Program-made: the position numbers and the translations under genes | Shown here: in pieces, positions 23,221 through 34,600 of the stretch | Layout: each line of letters begins with the position of its first letter | How positions within the stretch are numbered: position 1 is the stretch's first letter | The notes under the pieces: model-generated | The model's input: the letters and a program-made list of their open reading frames with translations, nothing else | Database searches by the model: none | What the model was told of the DNA's origin: nothing | Origin: Anaeramoeba flamelloides | Lineage: Eukaryota > Metamonada > Anaeramoebidae | Assembly: GCA_027625915.1 (NCBI GenBank) | Contig: JANTQA010000047.1 | Location: 12,772,001 to 12,836,000, forward strand | Reading direction: 5' to 3' | Length of the DNA: 64,000 bases

Positions 23221-24468
23221 ATGGTGTTTAGTTTAAAAAATATTTTTAAAATCCAAAAAGAAGAACCAAATTCAAACAAAATCAACAATAAAAACAGAGG
23301 TGATCAAACAAACAAAATCCACGTTATTCAAACAAGTATCAAAAGTAGCACCCGAAGCAGAAATGGAAAAAATTCAAAATCAAAAACAAGTCGCAAAGAT
23401 GTTGATTTAGAAAAATTAAAAAAGATTCCCAAGATCTCCCCACTAATAAAAAGTACTCTGGAATTTTCTGTTTTGTCCCGAGGCAACCAAGTTGAGAAAA
23501 GGCTTGACTTTAGTCCGTTTTCTACGATTGGATCGGAAATAATGTCGTTGCTTTCAAACTTAAGCTGGAAATGTAGCTCAAGACAAAATGAGCTAGGTCA
23601 CCAATTGGTTGAACTTGAACGTGTTTGTACTGTACGTAAAGACGAATCTATAGTCTTTTTAAATACGTTCGAAAAAAGCCAACAACATGCCCGTTTTCAA
23701 CTTTTTCAACTCCGCATCGAGATTGGCAATTTAGGTAAACTAATAAATAACACAGTTGATCGAAATAAGGAAATCCTTTCATTGGTTCCAAATTCTTTAA
23801 ATGTAATCAAAGAAACAAAAAAGTTTAAACGAACAATTTTTGCTATTGAATCAAAAAAACAAAATAATTCACAAACAACAACAGAACTTAAACAGCAAGA
23901 GCAATTCGATGAAAAGGAAAAGGAAAAAAAATTTAATCAAGACTTAATTTGGAAATCATTTATAGAAAGGAGATTGGTAATACAAATTAAAACTATTTCA
24001 AAAGAAGTAATACAAACTGCTGTTGAAAATTCAATAAAAAATATTACAAAAAAATGGGTGATCAAGCAAAAGAAAAGAAAAGAAAGAAAACTTCGAGAAT
24101 TACAACAACAGCAACAACAACAAAGCCAACAAAATTCTCACCAAAAAAAGAGAAAAAAGCAACCAAAGCAAGGCGAAAAAAAGAATCGTACCAGAAAAAA
24201 GAAAACAAATCTTGTGAAAAGTAAAGAAAAAAAAAAGAATTTAAATTCCAAAAACAAAAGAGAAACTCCAAAAGAAAAAAATAATTCACAAACAAAAACA
24301 AAATCTAAAAAAACACAAAAACACAGAAAAGCCCATAATAATAAACCTAAACAAAACCCAGACGAAATAATCAGTAAAGAAGAGCAATTAAGGATTGAAA
24401 ACGAAGAAATGAAAAGGGAAATTGAACTGTTAAAAAAAATGCAAGAAAGATCTGTAAATAAGAAATAA
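23221..24468 (+). CDS. BORCS5-like BORC subunit with lysine-rich tail
   Basis: Single exon, 415 residues. Residues about 60-195 resemble BORCS5 (LOH12CR1 family): DLEKLKKIPKISPLIKSTL matches the family's D-x-x-x-L-x-x-IP-x-x-x-PL-L entry motif, followed by about 110 residues of heptad-like helices ending in RIEIGNLGKLINNTVDRNKE and LVPNSL, as in the family's I-x-x-x-I-x-x-T-VP-L-x-x-LN-x-x-LP. BORC recruits Arl8 to lysosomes for kinesin-driven movement. The human protein is N-myristoylated; here the start is MVFSLKN, without Gly2, and the N-terminal 60 residues are N/K/S-rich. The extra C-terminal part (250-415) is Q- and K-rich and highly charged, ending in a predicted coiled coil (EEQLRIENEEMKREIELL). 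Assigned from motif recall; moderate confidence. Confidence 0.6.
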   Translation: MVFSLKNIFKIQKEEPNSNKINNKNRGDQTNKIHVIQTSIKSSTRSRNGKNSKSKTSRKDVDLEKLKKIPKISPLIKSTLEFSVLSRGNQVEKRLDFSPFSTIGSEIMSLLSNLSWKCSSRQNELGHQLVELERVCTVRKDESIVFLNTFEKSQQHARFQLFQLRIEIGNLGKLINNTVDRNKEILSLVPNSLNVIKETKKFKRTIFAIESKKQNNSQTTTELKQQEQFDEKEKEKKFNQDLIWKSFIERRLVIQIKTISKEVIQTAVENSIKNITKKWVIKQKKRKERKLRELQQQQQQQSQQNSHQKKRKKQPKQGEKKNRTRKKKTNLVKSKEKKKNLNSKNKRETPKEKNNSQTKTKSKKTQKHRKAHNNKPKQNPDEIISKEEQLRIENEEMKREIELLKKMQERSVNKK

Positions 24469-24839
24469 TAGCATTAAATTAATCATTAAAGGAATTATAA
24501 AAAAGTTGATAACCAAAAGGTTTGAAAGAGTGTTCATAAATTGTTCTATTTCATTTTATAAACAATTTTTACGACATTTTTGAAAGCCTTTTTAGATTCA
24601 CTTTTTAAAAATGACTAACAACCAAACTTAAAAAAAAAACACCAAATATTAATCATTACCATAAATAAATAAATAAAAAAAAAAAAAACATTTTATTCAA
24701 AAGAATTTTATTCACTATAAAGATTTTAAATAATAACATTCAGAATTCATTATTATTATTTTTTTTTTTCGATTTTTGTTTATTGGTTTTGTATATTCGG
24801 AAAGTGTTTGAGTGGTAAATTTGGTTACTATAATGCAAT
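24469..24839. other. 3' flank, no gene seen
   Basis: Downstream of the BORCS5-like gene. AT-rich, nothing supported. Confidence 0.4.
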
Positions 24840-25260
24840 TATTGTTTCTTTTTTTTCATTTTTCAAATAAGTTTTTATTATCGAAAGAATAATAAAAAAT
24901 CCTTACTTGGTCAAATTTAGAGGGTTAAAAAATAAATACACATTAGATGAAATCGAATTAAATTGATTGTTTTGTTCAAGAAAACAATTTGTTTTACATT
25001 AAAGAAATTTAAACATTTGGAAAGAGAAGTTCGGAAAGGATGTTTTTTTTTTTTTTAAATTTAGATTTTTTGAAATTGAAAACTCTTTTAAACTTATTTT
25101 TTATGGAAAATTTTTTATTAAAGATTCATTTTTATACTTTTTTTTTAATTGATTTTTTGACAATGAGAGATCCAATCAATTTTTTTTTTTTGGTATTTGA
25201 ATTTTGTCAACCAAAAGAAGTTGGATTTCACAATACCCTTTTTAGTATCATGTCACCCCT
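24840..25260 (+). repeat. Direct duplicate A of a 420-bp non-coding block
   Basis: Aligns by eye with 26770-27190 through an ordered series of shared phrases (AATCCT, GTCAA, AGATGAAAT, TTTAAATTTGAT, GAGATCCAAT, TTTGAATTTT). Considerably diverged. No coding frame of note; the 81-codon frame at 25040 is F/L-rich and not convincing. Confidence 0.55.
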
Positions 25261-25904
25261 TGAGTATGGAGCAAATACACATTAAATGGACTGACCCTTA
25301 AAACAAAAATTTTAAGTTTTCTATTTAATTTAAATTGGTCATAATTAAAGTGAATTGAAAATTAAAGTTAAACAATCCTATTCTACAAATATCAAAATGA
25401 CTTTTAATTTGCTTTTCAGCAATAAATTATTGTTTTTAAAAAAAGCTTTATCCTTTTTTCTCTTTTTGTAGAGTTCAAAATTCAACAAATTCCAAATGAT
25501 TAAAAAAAAAAAAAATTTCCTAAAAGAAGATTGAAATCTTATTTTCTGTAAAGGAAGTGTATAAAATACAGTTTAAAAATAAAACCACTATTTTTTAAAT
25601 ACTCCAGAATAAAAAATTCCCCGAATTAAAAATAAATTATCATAATTATTTTAAAAATTGAAAAAAAAATATATTTTTTTTATTCAAAGAACAGTTCAAA
25701 TCAATTTCTTCTTTTTGAACAAAAAAAACATGAGAAAAATAACCAAACAAAAAAACAAAAAAATCTCCCAGAATACTTTATTCAAACCTGGAAAATTCAA
25801 TTTATTACCTAAAAAAATACTTTTTAAAATATTTATTTTTTATCAATAATTTAGAGCCCAGTCTTACTTGTTTACTGGGTTGTTAGTAACCCCAAGACTA
25901 AAAA

Positions 25905-26490
25905 TTACTAATCTACTTAATTATTATTTCTCCAATTTTTTAAAGATTTTCAACCAATAAAATATATTCAAATTAATAATATAAATAATAAAAATTAATA
26001 GATATTATCAACACACTTATTTTAATAATATATTACTTGTTTTTACTTACAAAACTTGAAAAAAATATTACCTAATCTTTTAAATTTCAAGAAATTTAAT
26101 AAATTCTTGTGAATAAAAGAAAAGATCTATTGTTATCTGATCTTCAAGGATCCAATATCTAATTTATTTTTCTTGTATTATTAAAATAAGATTAAATTTT
26201 CTAAGATTATTTGAACATAAATACTCTCAGAAATTACTAAAGGTGAGATTTCTTCCTAATTAGAAATATTTTTGTAAGTTTTTCTTTTTCAAATTTGATC
26301 CAATAAAAGGATCAATTCTTTTTACTGAAATTTTTACATGTGGAAAAATTAACTTCTTGTAAAAAATAATAATTCATCTAAATAAAATTGATAAATAAGC
26401 TTATTTGTGATATTTAATTGAATATTTTTCAAAAAAATTACTCTATTGTCTTTGGGAAATATAAGAAAATAATTTGTAATTTTAATGATT
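25905..26490 (-). mobile_element. TTAA element family, inverted truncated copy
   Basis: Reverse-complement similarity to the left two thirds of the elements at 10188 and 31182, with landmarks TCTCAGAAATTACTAAAG, TTGATCCAATAAAAGGATC and TTCAAGAAATTTAAT. The right third and the clear terminal motif are missing. Non-coding relic. Confidence 0.6.
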
Positions 26491-26769
26491 TTTAAGGGTC
26501 CAGTTATTACGTTGAAAAAGAATGTTCTGAAATGGAAAAGAAAATTCTTATTTTAATGAGTGGCTAATACCAATTAAAAACTAACCCACACGTGAAGTGT
26601 GATCAGTCTCAGAAAAATTAACAACGAAAAATGTGGTCATTTATTGAAAAAAGTCCCAAAGATCCAAACTTTATTTCCAATTTCAATCATTATGAATTAA
26701 AAGTTTGAATTTAACCTTGTTATTTTTCGTGTGTACCTATCGAGGGTTTTTGAGATTTTGAAGAGTAAT

Positions 26770-27190
26770 TTTTTTTTTTTTTTTTTTCTTTTCTCAAATT
26801 GGGTATTATTTTCGTAGAATAGTACAAAATCCTGACTCTTGTCAAGTTTTGAGGATTAGTAAATAATCACAAATTAGATGAAATAGAATGAAAATGATAG
26901 TTTTCTGAAAAAAAATAATTTGTTAAGAATTGTAGAAATTTAACCATTTGAACAGAGAAATAAGAGATGACTGTTTTTTTTTTTTAAATTTGATTTTTTT
27001 GAGGTTTTTGGTAATCCTTTTTAACTTTTTTTTTAATTAGTTTTTTACCATAGCAAAACTTTTAATTTTTTTTAGTTAATTACATTTTTTGTCATGGAGA
27101 TCCAATAATTGTTTTTTATAATTTGAATTTTTTCAAATATAATGAAGTTCGATTTCATAATCAAATTTTTGGTATCAAATATTCCTTAAA
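26770..27190 (+). repeat. Direct duplicate B of a 420-bp non-coding block
   Basis: Partner of 24840-25260. The block between the two holds the inverted TTAA element copy, which may have inserted after or been carried with the duplication. Confidence 0.55.
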
Positions 27191-27530
27191 TATAGAGATA
27201 AAATATGAAAAGTGACTAGAAACCTGAGTTGGGTATGATCTTAAAACTTTTGAGTCATTCAGTGTCTCTTAAATTTACATATACAAATAATTTATTGGTT
27301 CCAATATCTATAAAAGTTAAAATAGGAAGAGTGGGGAGTGAAACTGAAGATAGAAAAAAGTAAATTACAACTTCAAAACGAAAATTACGACTTTTCTAAA
27401 ATATTAAATTGAAAAATAACAATATTCTTGTGTACCTCAAGTGGTTTACTTTAAAATTGGTTTGAATATGGTTATACTACTAAATAGTGATGTTGCCTTG
27501 GAACAAGAAGATAAAAAAACAGATTATATA

Positions 27531-27730
27531 CAGTCAGTTCCACTTTTAAGGCACAAACTAGCAACGAAATTTAAAGCTCAATAAAAATCTCAAATTAAGG
27601 CACAAAATTCAGATTCTAGTAAAATACTTTGTTAAAAAAAAAAATCCAAATTTGGAGCTTTAATTTGAGATTTTTATTTTACCTTAAATTTCGTTGCTAG
27701 TTTGTGCTTTAAATTTGAAACTGATTGTCT
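27531..27730. mobile_element. Tc1/mariner-like MITE, copy 2
   Basis: About 200 bp, same structure as 937-1135. The left end is best preserved: TATA followed by CAGTCAGTTCCACTTTTAAG; the right end is diverged. Arms are separated by an A-rich centre. Non-coding. Confidence 0.75.
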
Positions 27731-28138
27731 GCCGAGAAGGCTTAATTTTGATGACTGAATATCACATGGAAGGATTCCATATAAGGGATTAGCTCCTACC
27801 ATTGAGAATACAAAGATTTAATTATATTGTTATTGTGTTTAAAACATATTAGTACATCAAGGTTCTTAGATCTTGAAAAAATCAATTTCCAAAAATCACT
27901 CAACAGATCCACATTTTGATAAATACTTTATGTTTTGTTGTCAATGATTTTTCTTGTTCTTCCTTTCCTAATATAAAAACAAAAGTGCAAAAATTATACA
28001 AAAAAAATGATTTAATCAAACTCTTTCTCTTTATACATCCTCGGCATTCCAAAAAGTATATTTTTTCAAAATAATTTAACTAAATTCTTTTTTCATTTTC
28101 TTATATGGTTATATTCAAAAACTTGACCTTCTTAAATT

Positions 28139-28366
28139 TCATTTCAACTGAAGCTGACAAAAAGTTTCATATTTTATATTATTGCTTGACGACAAACTAT
28201 CAAAATTCTTTTTTCTCCTTTTTTCAAATGAGGAGATAAAAAAATCCAAAAAAATAGTACTTGAACTCAAATTTTGAAAATTATTTGGTGATACTTTTGT
28301 TTTTCTGAACAGCTCCTGTCTTTTTTGCTTTGGGGTTCGTTTACCAAGTTTTTTCCAATAACTTTG
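28139..28366 (-). CDS. Possible terminal exon or gene remnant
   Basis: Minus frame of about 75 codons without an ATG, reading SYWKKLGKRTPKQKRQELF and then S/N/F/K-rich residues to a stop at 28139. W, G, P and R content is higher than in random frames here, and a CAAAG acceptor-like site precedes it. No partner exon in a consistent phase was found. Low confidence. Confidence 0.25.
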   Translation of the reverse strand, partial: QSYWKKLGKRTPKQKRQELFRKTKVSPNNFQNLSSSTIFLDFFISSFEKRRKKNFDSLSSSNNIKYETFCQLQLK

Positions 28367-28694
28367 TCAAAAAAGTGCAAAAAAACCATCAATTTAAAAA
28401 AAAATCAAAACTTAATCTTGAGAATTTAAAATGAAAAAGCGAAAAAAAGTCAGATTCCTTGAACGTCATGTTTTCTATGATAAAAAGAACTGTTTTACAA
28501 TAATAGTTTTATGCGAATTAATTTTAAAAATTCCATAACAAGTTTTATATTATTTTCCTCGACTTTTTGAAATGCCTTTAAATAATTGGTTTTTTTTTTA
28601 CCAACACTGGGTGTGGGTTAATATCTCGAATCGAATAAGAATATTTACAAAATAAATTTTACATCATTTTTTTTCTTGTAACTTTTTAAATTGA

Positions 28695-31600
28695 ATGACC
28701 TCTCAACAGGAAATCATATCAACTTCTGGGATGCTAACCAAGAAAGGAGGTTTGGCTTTAAATCATTTTTTTTCATCCCTTTTACCACAATTAAGCACAA
28801 TAAAACAAACAAAAAACAAAAAACAAAAAACAAAAAACAAAACACAAAAAACAAACAATTGGAATTAATAGGGGGGTGGAAATCAAACAAAAAGTTTTTT
28901 TTTGTTCAAGAAGACATAATGTTGTTTCAATTTAAAAATGAAAAGGAATTTTTGCAAAACAAGGCACCTATGAAAATAACTAATCTTTATGGGTTTCGGT
29001 GTATTCGCAAATCGTCACACAAGAGAAGTGATTCAGACAAAATTTTTTTTGACTTAATGCATTCTCAAAAAGAAACAATTAGCCTTTGTTGTGACGACAA
29101 CAAAAAAGGGGTTCAATGGATTAAAAATTTCCAAAAATCTTTTGTTCTTGCAAACAAATCAAAAATTTCGCAAGAAAAAAAAGTCAATCCAAAAACAAAC
29201 ACAAACACAAACACAAACACAAACACATTTGAAAACAAAACCAAGAAAGAAGATCTAAACCAAGAACAAATCACCGATCAAAGCCTTAGTCATGAGAAAT
29301 TCCGAAAATTAACACTTAAAACGAACAGAAAATTAAACATAAACGAAATCCAACAAATTTTGACGTACCAACAAGAAAGTAATTACTTGTTAAAACCAAA
29401 GGATGTTTTTTCAGGTTTATTGAATGAAAAAAGTATGAAATTTAACATTTTTGGGTTTTGAAAAATTTTTTCTGGAAGATTTCATATTCTCAATTTTTAT
29501 TCTTTTCAAAATTCACACTGTCTCAAAATATTAAACTTTTTTCTCTTATTTTTCTCTTTTTTGATTATTTTCTTCTTTTCCATCTCCAAAATTCTTCAAA
29601 AAAAAAAAAAAACGAAAAAAAAAACAACTTTCCATCCGAAAATGATACTAGTTTTTTTTCAAGAAATAGCCCGAATAATTAATATGCAATTGGAGCAACC
29701 AGAAGAAGTGTTTGTTCGAATTACAAAACCCCAAATCAACTTTATCTCATTGAGAAATGATCAAGAATTAAAAATAAGCATCAGCTTTAATTTAATCGAA
29801 AGCCTTGAATTACTTCACCCTCCTGATAACGACTATACAATTGTTATCAAGGAAATGAACTCAGGACCACTTTTGATTTTATCACCAGACAGCTGGAAAA
29901 TGTTCTTTATTTATTCCACAATACAAACACTTCGCAACCAAGATCTTCTCAAATCATTGGCTAATAGCAGCGAGTTCAATAATTCTGACAAAGTTGTCGA
30001 TCTTTTTTTGCCTTTAATTACACAAATCTTTGAAAGGATAATTGAAAATAAGGAACTTATCACAGAGCAAATTGATGTTTTAAATTTGCTATCCCACCAA
30101 GAACAATCATTGAAACAACTACAGGACTATTTTCAAAACAACAATCTACAAGTTTTGTCAAATTCCTTAGGCAATAACCCTTGCCAAGATTTTCTCTTTT
30201 TGAGCACACTGTTTTTTTTAATGAATTGTTTATTGCCAGATCCGGTATTCGATCTCTCCTTTGATAAAATTTCAGAATTGTATCGTTATGGTAAATTATT
30301 GTTCCCTACATTTTTTCTTTTTAGTTTTTTTTATTCTTCTCAAATTCACAATTGAAATGGTTGGCTAAAACACCTACCAAAACAACTATTATAATAACCA
30401 TCACATTCTATATCATTTGAATCTTTTGAATAATTTCTGTTCGCTTTCCTCAATATTTCCAACCAAACACATTCAGAAAACCATAATATTTCTTTCCGAA
30501 CTGGTTTCTTTATTTTTTAGGAAAAAAATATGATACCTTTATTTCAAGATTAATTCAATTTAAAAAAAAAATCGAATAAAGAACAAAGAAAAAGGAAAGA
30601 AAAGGAAAAAAATGAAAGAAAAAGGAAAAGAAAAATTAAAAGGAAAAGAAAAAGAAAAAGGAAAAAAGAGAGTCTATGTATTTCGCTACAATTTCATTAT
30701 TTTTGATTTTTTCTAATTTATAGTAATGGGACCAAAAATAATATGGGCTCTTATGTGAACATTAAAAATTGAAGGGGAATTGTTAATCAATAAACTAATA
30801 AAGAAAAAAAATTTCAAAGATAATAAACCGATACAATTTTTTTCTTCTTCTGAAAACATAATTAAAAATCTATTATTTGGAATTGAATGAAGGTTACTTG
30901 TTGAAATTTGAATTTAACAAGGTTAAAAAAGTTTAAGCACTCTGTTTTTAGATCATAAGAGATTTATCCAAAATAGATTTGTTTTGAAAAACGAAATGCC
31001 TTGAAATACTACAATTTTTCGAAAAATAAGATGTAATTTTTTTTTTTGGAATAATTTTTTGGAAAAAGTAATCGAACTTTCGAATCCAAAGGATAAAAAG
31101 GTTATGTAGTTGAGAGTAAGACTGGAAAACAGGATTTAATTGCTTTTTTTGAAGTAAAAATTTTCAGAAAAAATTAAATCTTTAAGGGACTAGTAACTCT
31201 TATTTATTTTTAATACCAAAGGTAATAGAGCAATTATTTACACAAGGATAACAATTAAACCCGATACGTAACGTCATTTATCAACTTTAGAAAGATGAGT
31301 TATCGTTTTTATAAGAGTTCATTTTCCCCAATTAAATTTTCAGTAAAAAGATTAAGATCCTTTTTTGTTTCGATTTTTGGATCAAATTAGAAAAAGAAAA
31401 ATTTGCAAAAAAATTTTATTTTGAAGAAATCTCTCTTTTGGTAATTTCTGAGAGTCTGTATGAATAAATAACCTTGAAACTTTAATATTATTTTAAAAAT
31501 ACAATAAAAAAAAATCAAATATTGAATCCTTGAAGATCTAAAAAAATTGAGCAACTATTTTATTCACAAATATTTATGAAATTTCTTGAAATTTAAACGA

Positions 31601-34600
31601 TTGGGTAATATTCTTTTTCAAACATTAAGATATCAACAAGGAACTGTTTGTATTAAAATCAGTTATTTGAGAATATTTTTTTTTTTTTTTATTAGATTTA
31701 TTTATTTGAATTAGTTTTATTTGTTTGAAAATCTTTAAACAATTGAGAAATAATTGTAAAAGACTATTAATATATTGAATCTTTGTGTTTCAAATATCCC
31801 ACTGAAGGAATTAATATTTGTGTAATTAATTATTGATTATCAATAATCAAATTAAAAGGTATTTCTTTAGATTATAATTTGAATTATCCAGGTTTTAAAA
31901 AAGTATTCTGGGAGAAATTTTAATTTGATTGTTTGATTTTTTTTTTGTGTTTTTTTATTTAATCCCAAGAAAAAATTGATTTAAACTGTTCTTTGAATCA
32001 AAAAATTATATTTTAACAAGTTTAAAACAATGATTATAATTTTTTTGAAATTAAGTAGATTTTTTATAGTGCATTATTTCATAACTTAAGTGGTTCCATT
32101 TTTAGAGGGTATTTTGTATATTTCCTTTACAAATATTAAGATTTCTTTCTTCTTTCAAGGAAAATAATTTTTTTTAAATAATTCAGAAATATGTTGAATT
32201 TTGAAATTTTCAAAAAATTAGAAAAATGGATAAAAACTTTTAAAAACAATAATCCCTTTTTGAAAATAGTATTAAAAGTAAGTTTGTTTTTGTATTAATC
32301 AGATTTTTACATTTGTTTTTCAATTTCAAGATGCGATAAAATTATTTCGAATTTGCTATTAAATTCACTTGAAGATTTTTTCTATGTTTACTAGCCCATT
32401 AAAAGAAATCGGGTATTTTTTACTCATTTTCATTAATGGGATTTACTTTTTGAGATTATTTATTTACTAATCGGGCTTTAAAAATTACAAATAAATACAT
32501 GGAATAAAACCATTTGTAACTTGAATGTTTGGTAGTAGTTAGATTTTATCTTTTTTTGAATGAAGAAAATAACAAAAAAGAGAAATTAAATTTCTCAACT
32601 CATAGAAAGAATTGTTTAATTTCAATTTTGGTTTTAAAATTGTTTTTTTTTGGTGAAGTGTGCTTCACTCGGTACAGAAAAAAAGGATTTGTATTTTTTA
32701 AAGAAAAAAATTTTAAATGGAGTTTCAATTTTTCCAAAAAAATAAAATCATTTTCTTTATTTATTCGAAATTCAAGAAAAACAAGCAGAACTTTACCCTT
32801 TTGACTGATAATTTAATTAATTTAATTTTAAGTAGCTAAAAAATATTAAAACCTTGAAAATATTATTATTTTTTTAACTTTTTTAGCAAAATATTCTGGA
32901 GGTTTGTTTAACCCAAAATGATGAATCAAGAGCTGATTTTAACAACATTCTTATCAAATTTAGATGTCTATATTAATAAAAAAAAATTCTTTAAAAAAAA
33001 CATTCTCCCCTTATATTAAGACATATAATATTCAAAATTAAAATAATTGTTATAAACCCCATTTTACTCAAAGTTCCACCAGTCAAAAATAAAAAATTCA
33101 CTTTTTTTCAAAGAAACTTCCAAACCACAATTGCTTAGAAATAAGAGAAATAATAAACTTGAGATTAGAGCTGAGATTCATAATAGGAAAACCTGAACAA
33201 ACCATACATTTCAAAAAAAAAAATCAATGCTTAATTGATTTTGGTTTGTTTAATTAAAAAAACTGCCAATTAAACCGAAATTTCCTTATATCACCCTTCT
33301 AAACCCAAGTTGAATATAAATGCCAAAAAAAAAAATGAAACAAAAAAAAATTAAAAATAAATAAAAATATTCTCTCTGATACATTTTCTCACCCTCATTC
33401 CTGATTAAAATCAAAAAACAATATTACTGGAAGGATTTATTTTATGATTATAAGCATCACCCAAACAAAACAAAACATTTTCTTTTTAATATTTTTTCTA
33501 CCCCCCCTTTATAAAAAAACACTTATAATAAATAATTAATTATATGCTTTTATGTTAATTTATCCTAAATAGATTATTCAATCGAAAAAAAATTAAAATG
33601 CTTTCTTCATTTATATTTGCCTTTATCAAAAAATCTAAAAAAAATTATTGGTGGAACATTTTTATGTTGCCACTTACTTTTAATTGAAACATGTAATAAA
33701 TCATTAACATTACCATTTAAATTATTATTAACAAATCAATTCCATTTTGTAAAACAAAAAAAACAAGCAAATGTTGAGGAATTATTACAAATTATTCTTT
33801 TTCAACAAGAATACTTTGATTTATTACTTATTGAAGCACCAGTAAGTTTTTTTTATTTATTTATTTTTTTATTTCTACTTTTTAATTTTATCTTTTTTTC
33901 AATTACCCCTACACAAACACCAAAACCCAATTTTTGATGAAAAAAAAAACCCGATTATCAATGAATAATATGAGAAAATACAAAAATAGAAACTTTTACT
34001 TGGTATAATGTTAACAATTATTTATATTTTATCAGCTAATTCCAAAAAAGCCTTTCAAATTTATTTTAAAATATATTTATTAAACTTAATTTAAATATGA
34101 CTATTGTAACTATTTTTCAAAAATTTTAACTCACTTTATATGATTATTGGACGTAGTTTTGTAGTTTTATCCCGTATTTTTATCAAAATAATATTTTCAA
34201 TTTTTAGATCAGAATCATTATTTCTAAATTGACAAATTTTTGTTTTTCTTTTTTTTTTTATATGCAAATGATCATGTGGAAAAAATAAGATCTTCGAAAA
34301 GACAAATAATCACTAAGAAAATTGAGACTATGTTATGTCTTTTAAAATGTTCATAAATTTATTAGCAAAAAATCTTCTTGTTCAACTTTTTTTCATTGAA
34401 AGTTCAGTAATAAAAATTTGTAATGCTCATTTCAAAAATTGTTACTCACTTTTTTTTAGTTTTTGCTTTTAATTTTTTTGAATTTTTAAAATATAACAGG
34501 TATTTTTATATATTTAGAATACTTTAAAAGTGAATTATTAATAAGATTTAATAATTGATTGTTCTTGAATACTAAAGGATATATATATATATATATATAT

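Noticed and set aside
25040-25285. 81-residue plus frame
   Set aside because: F/L-rich translation of a repeated T-rich block that is not open in its duplicate at 26770-27190.
32529-32804. 91-residue plus frame in the PH/RhoGAP-like gene intron
   Set aside because: K/F-rich, no homology recognised, no splice signals in phase with flanking exons.
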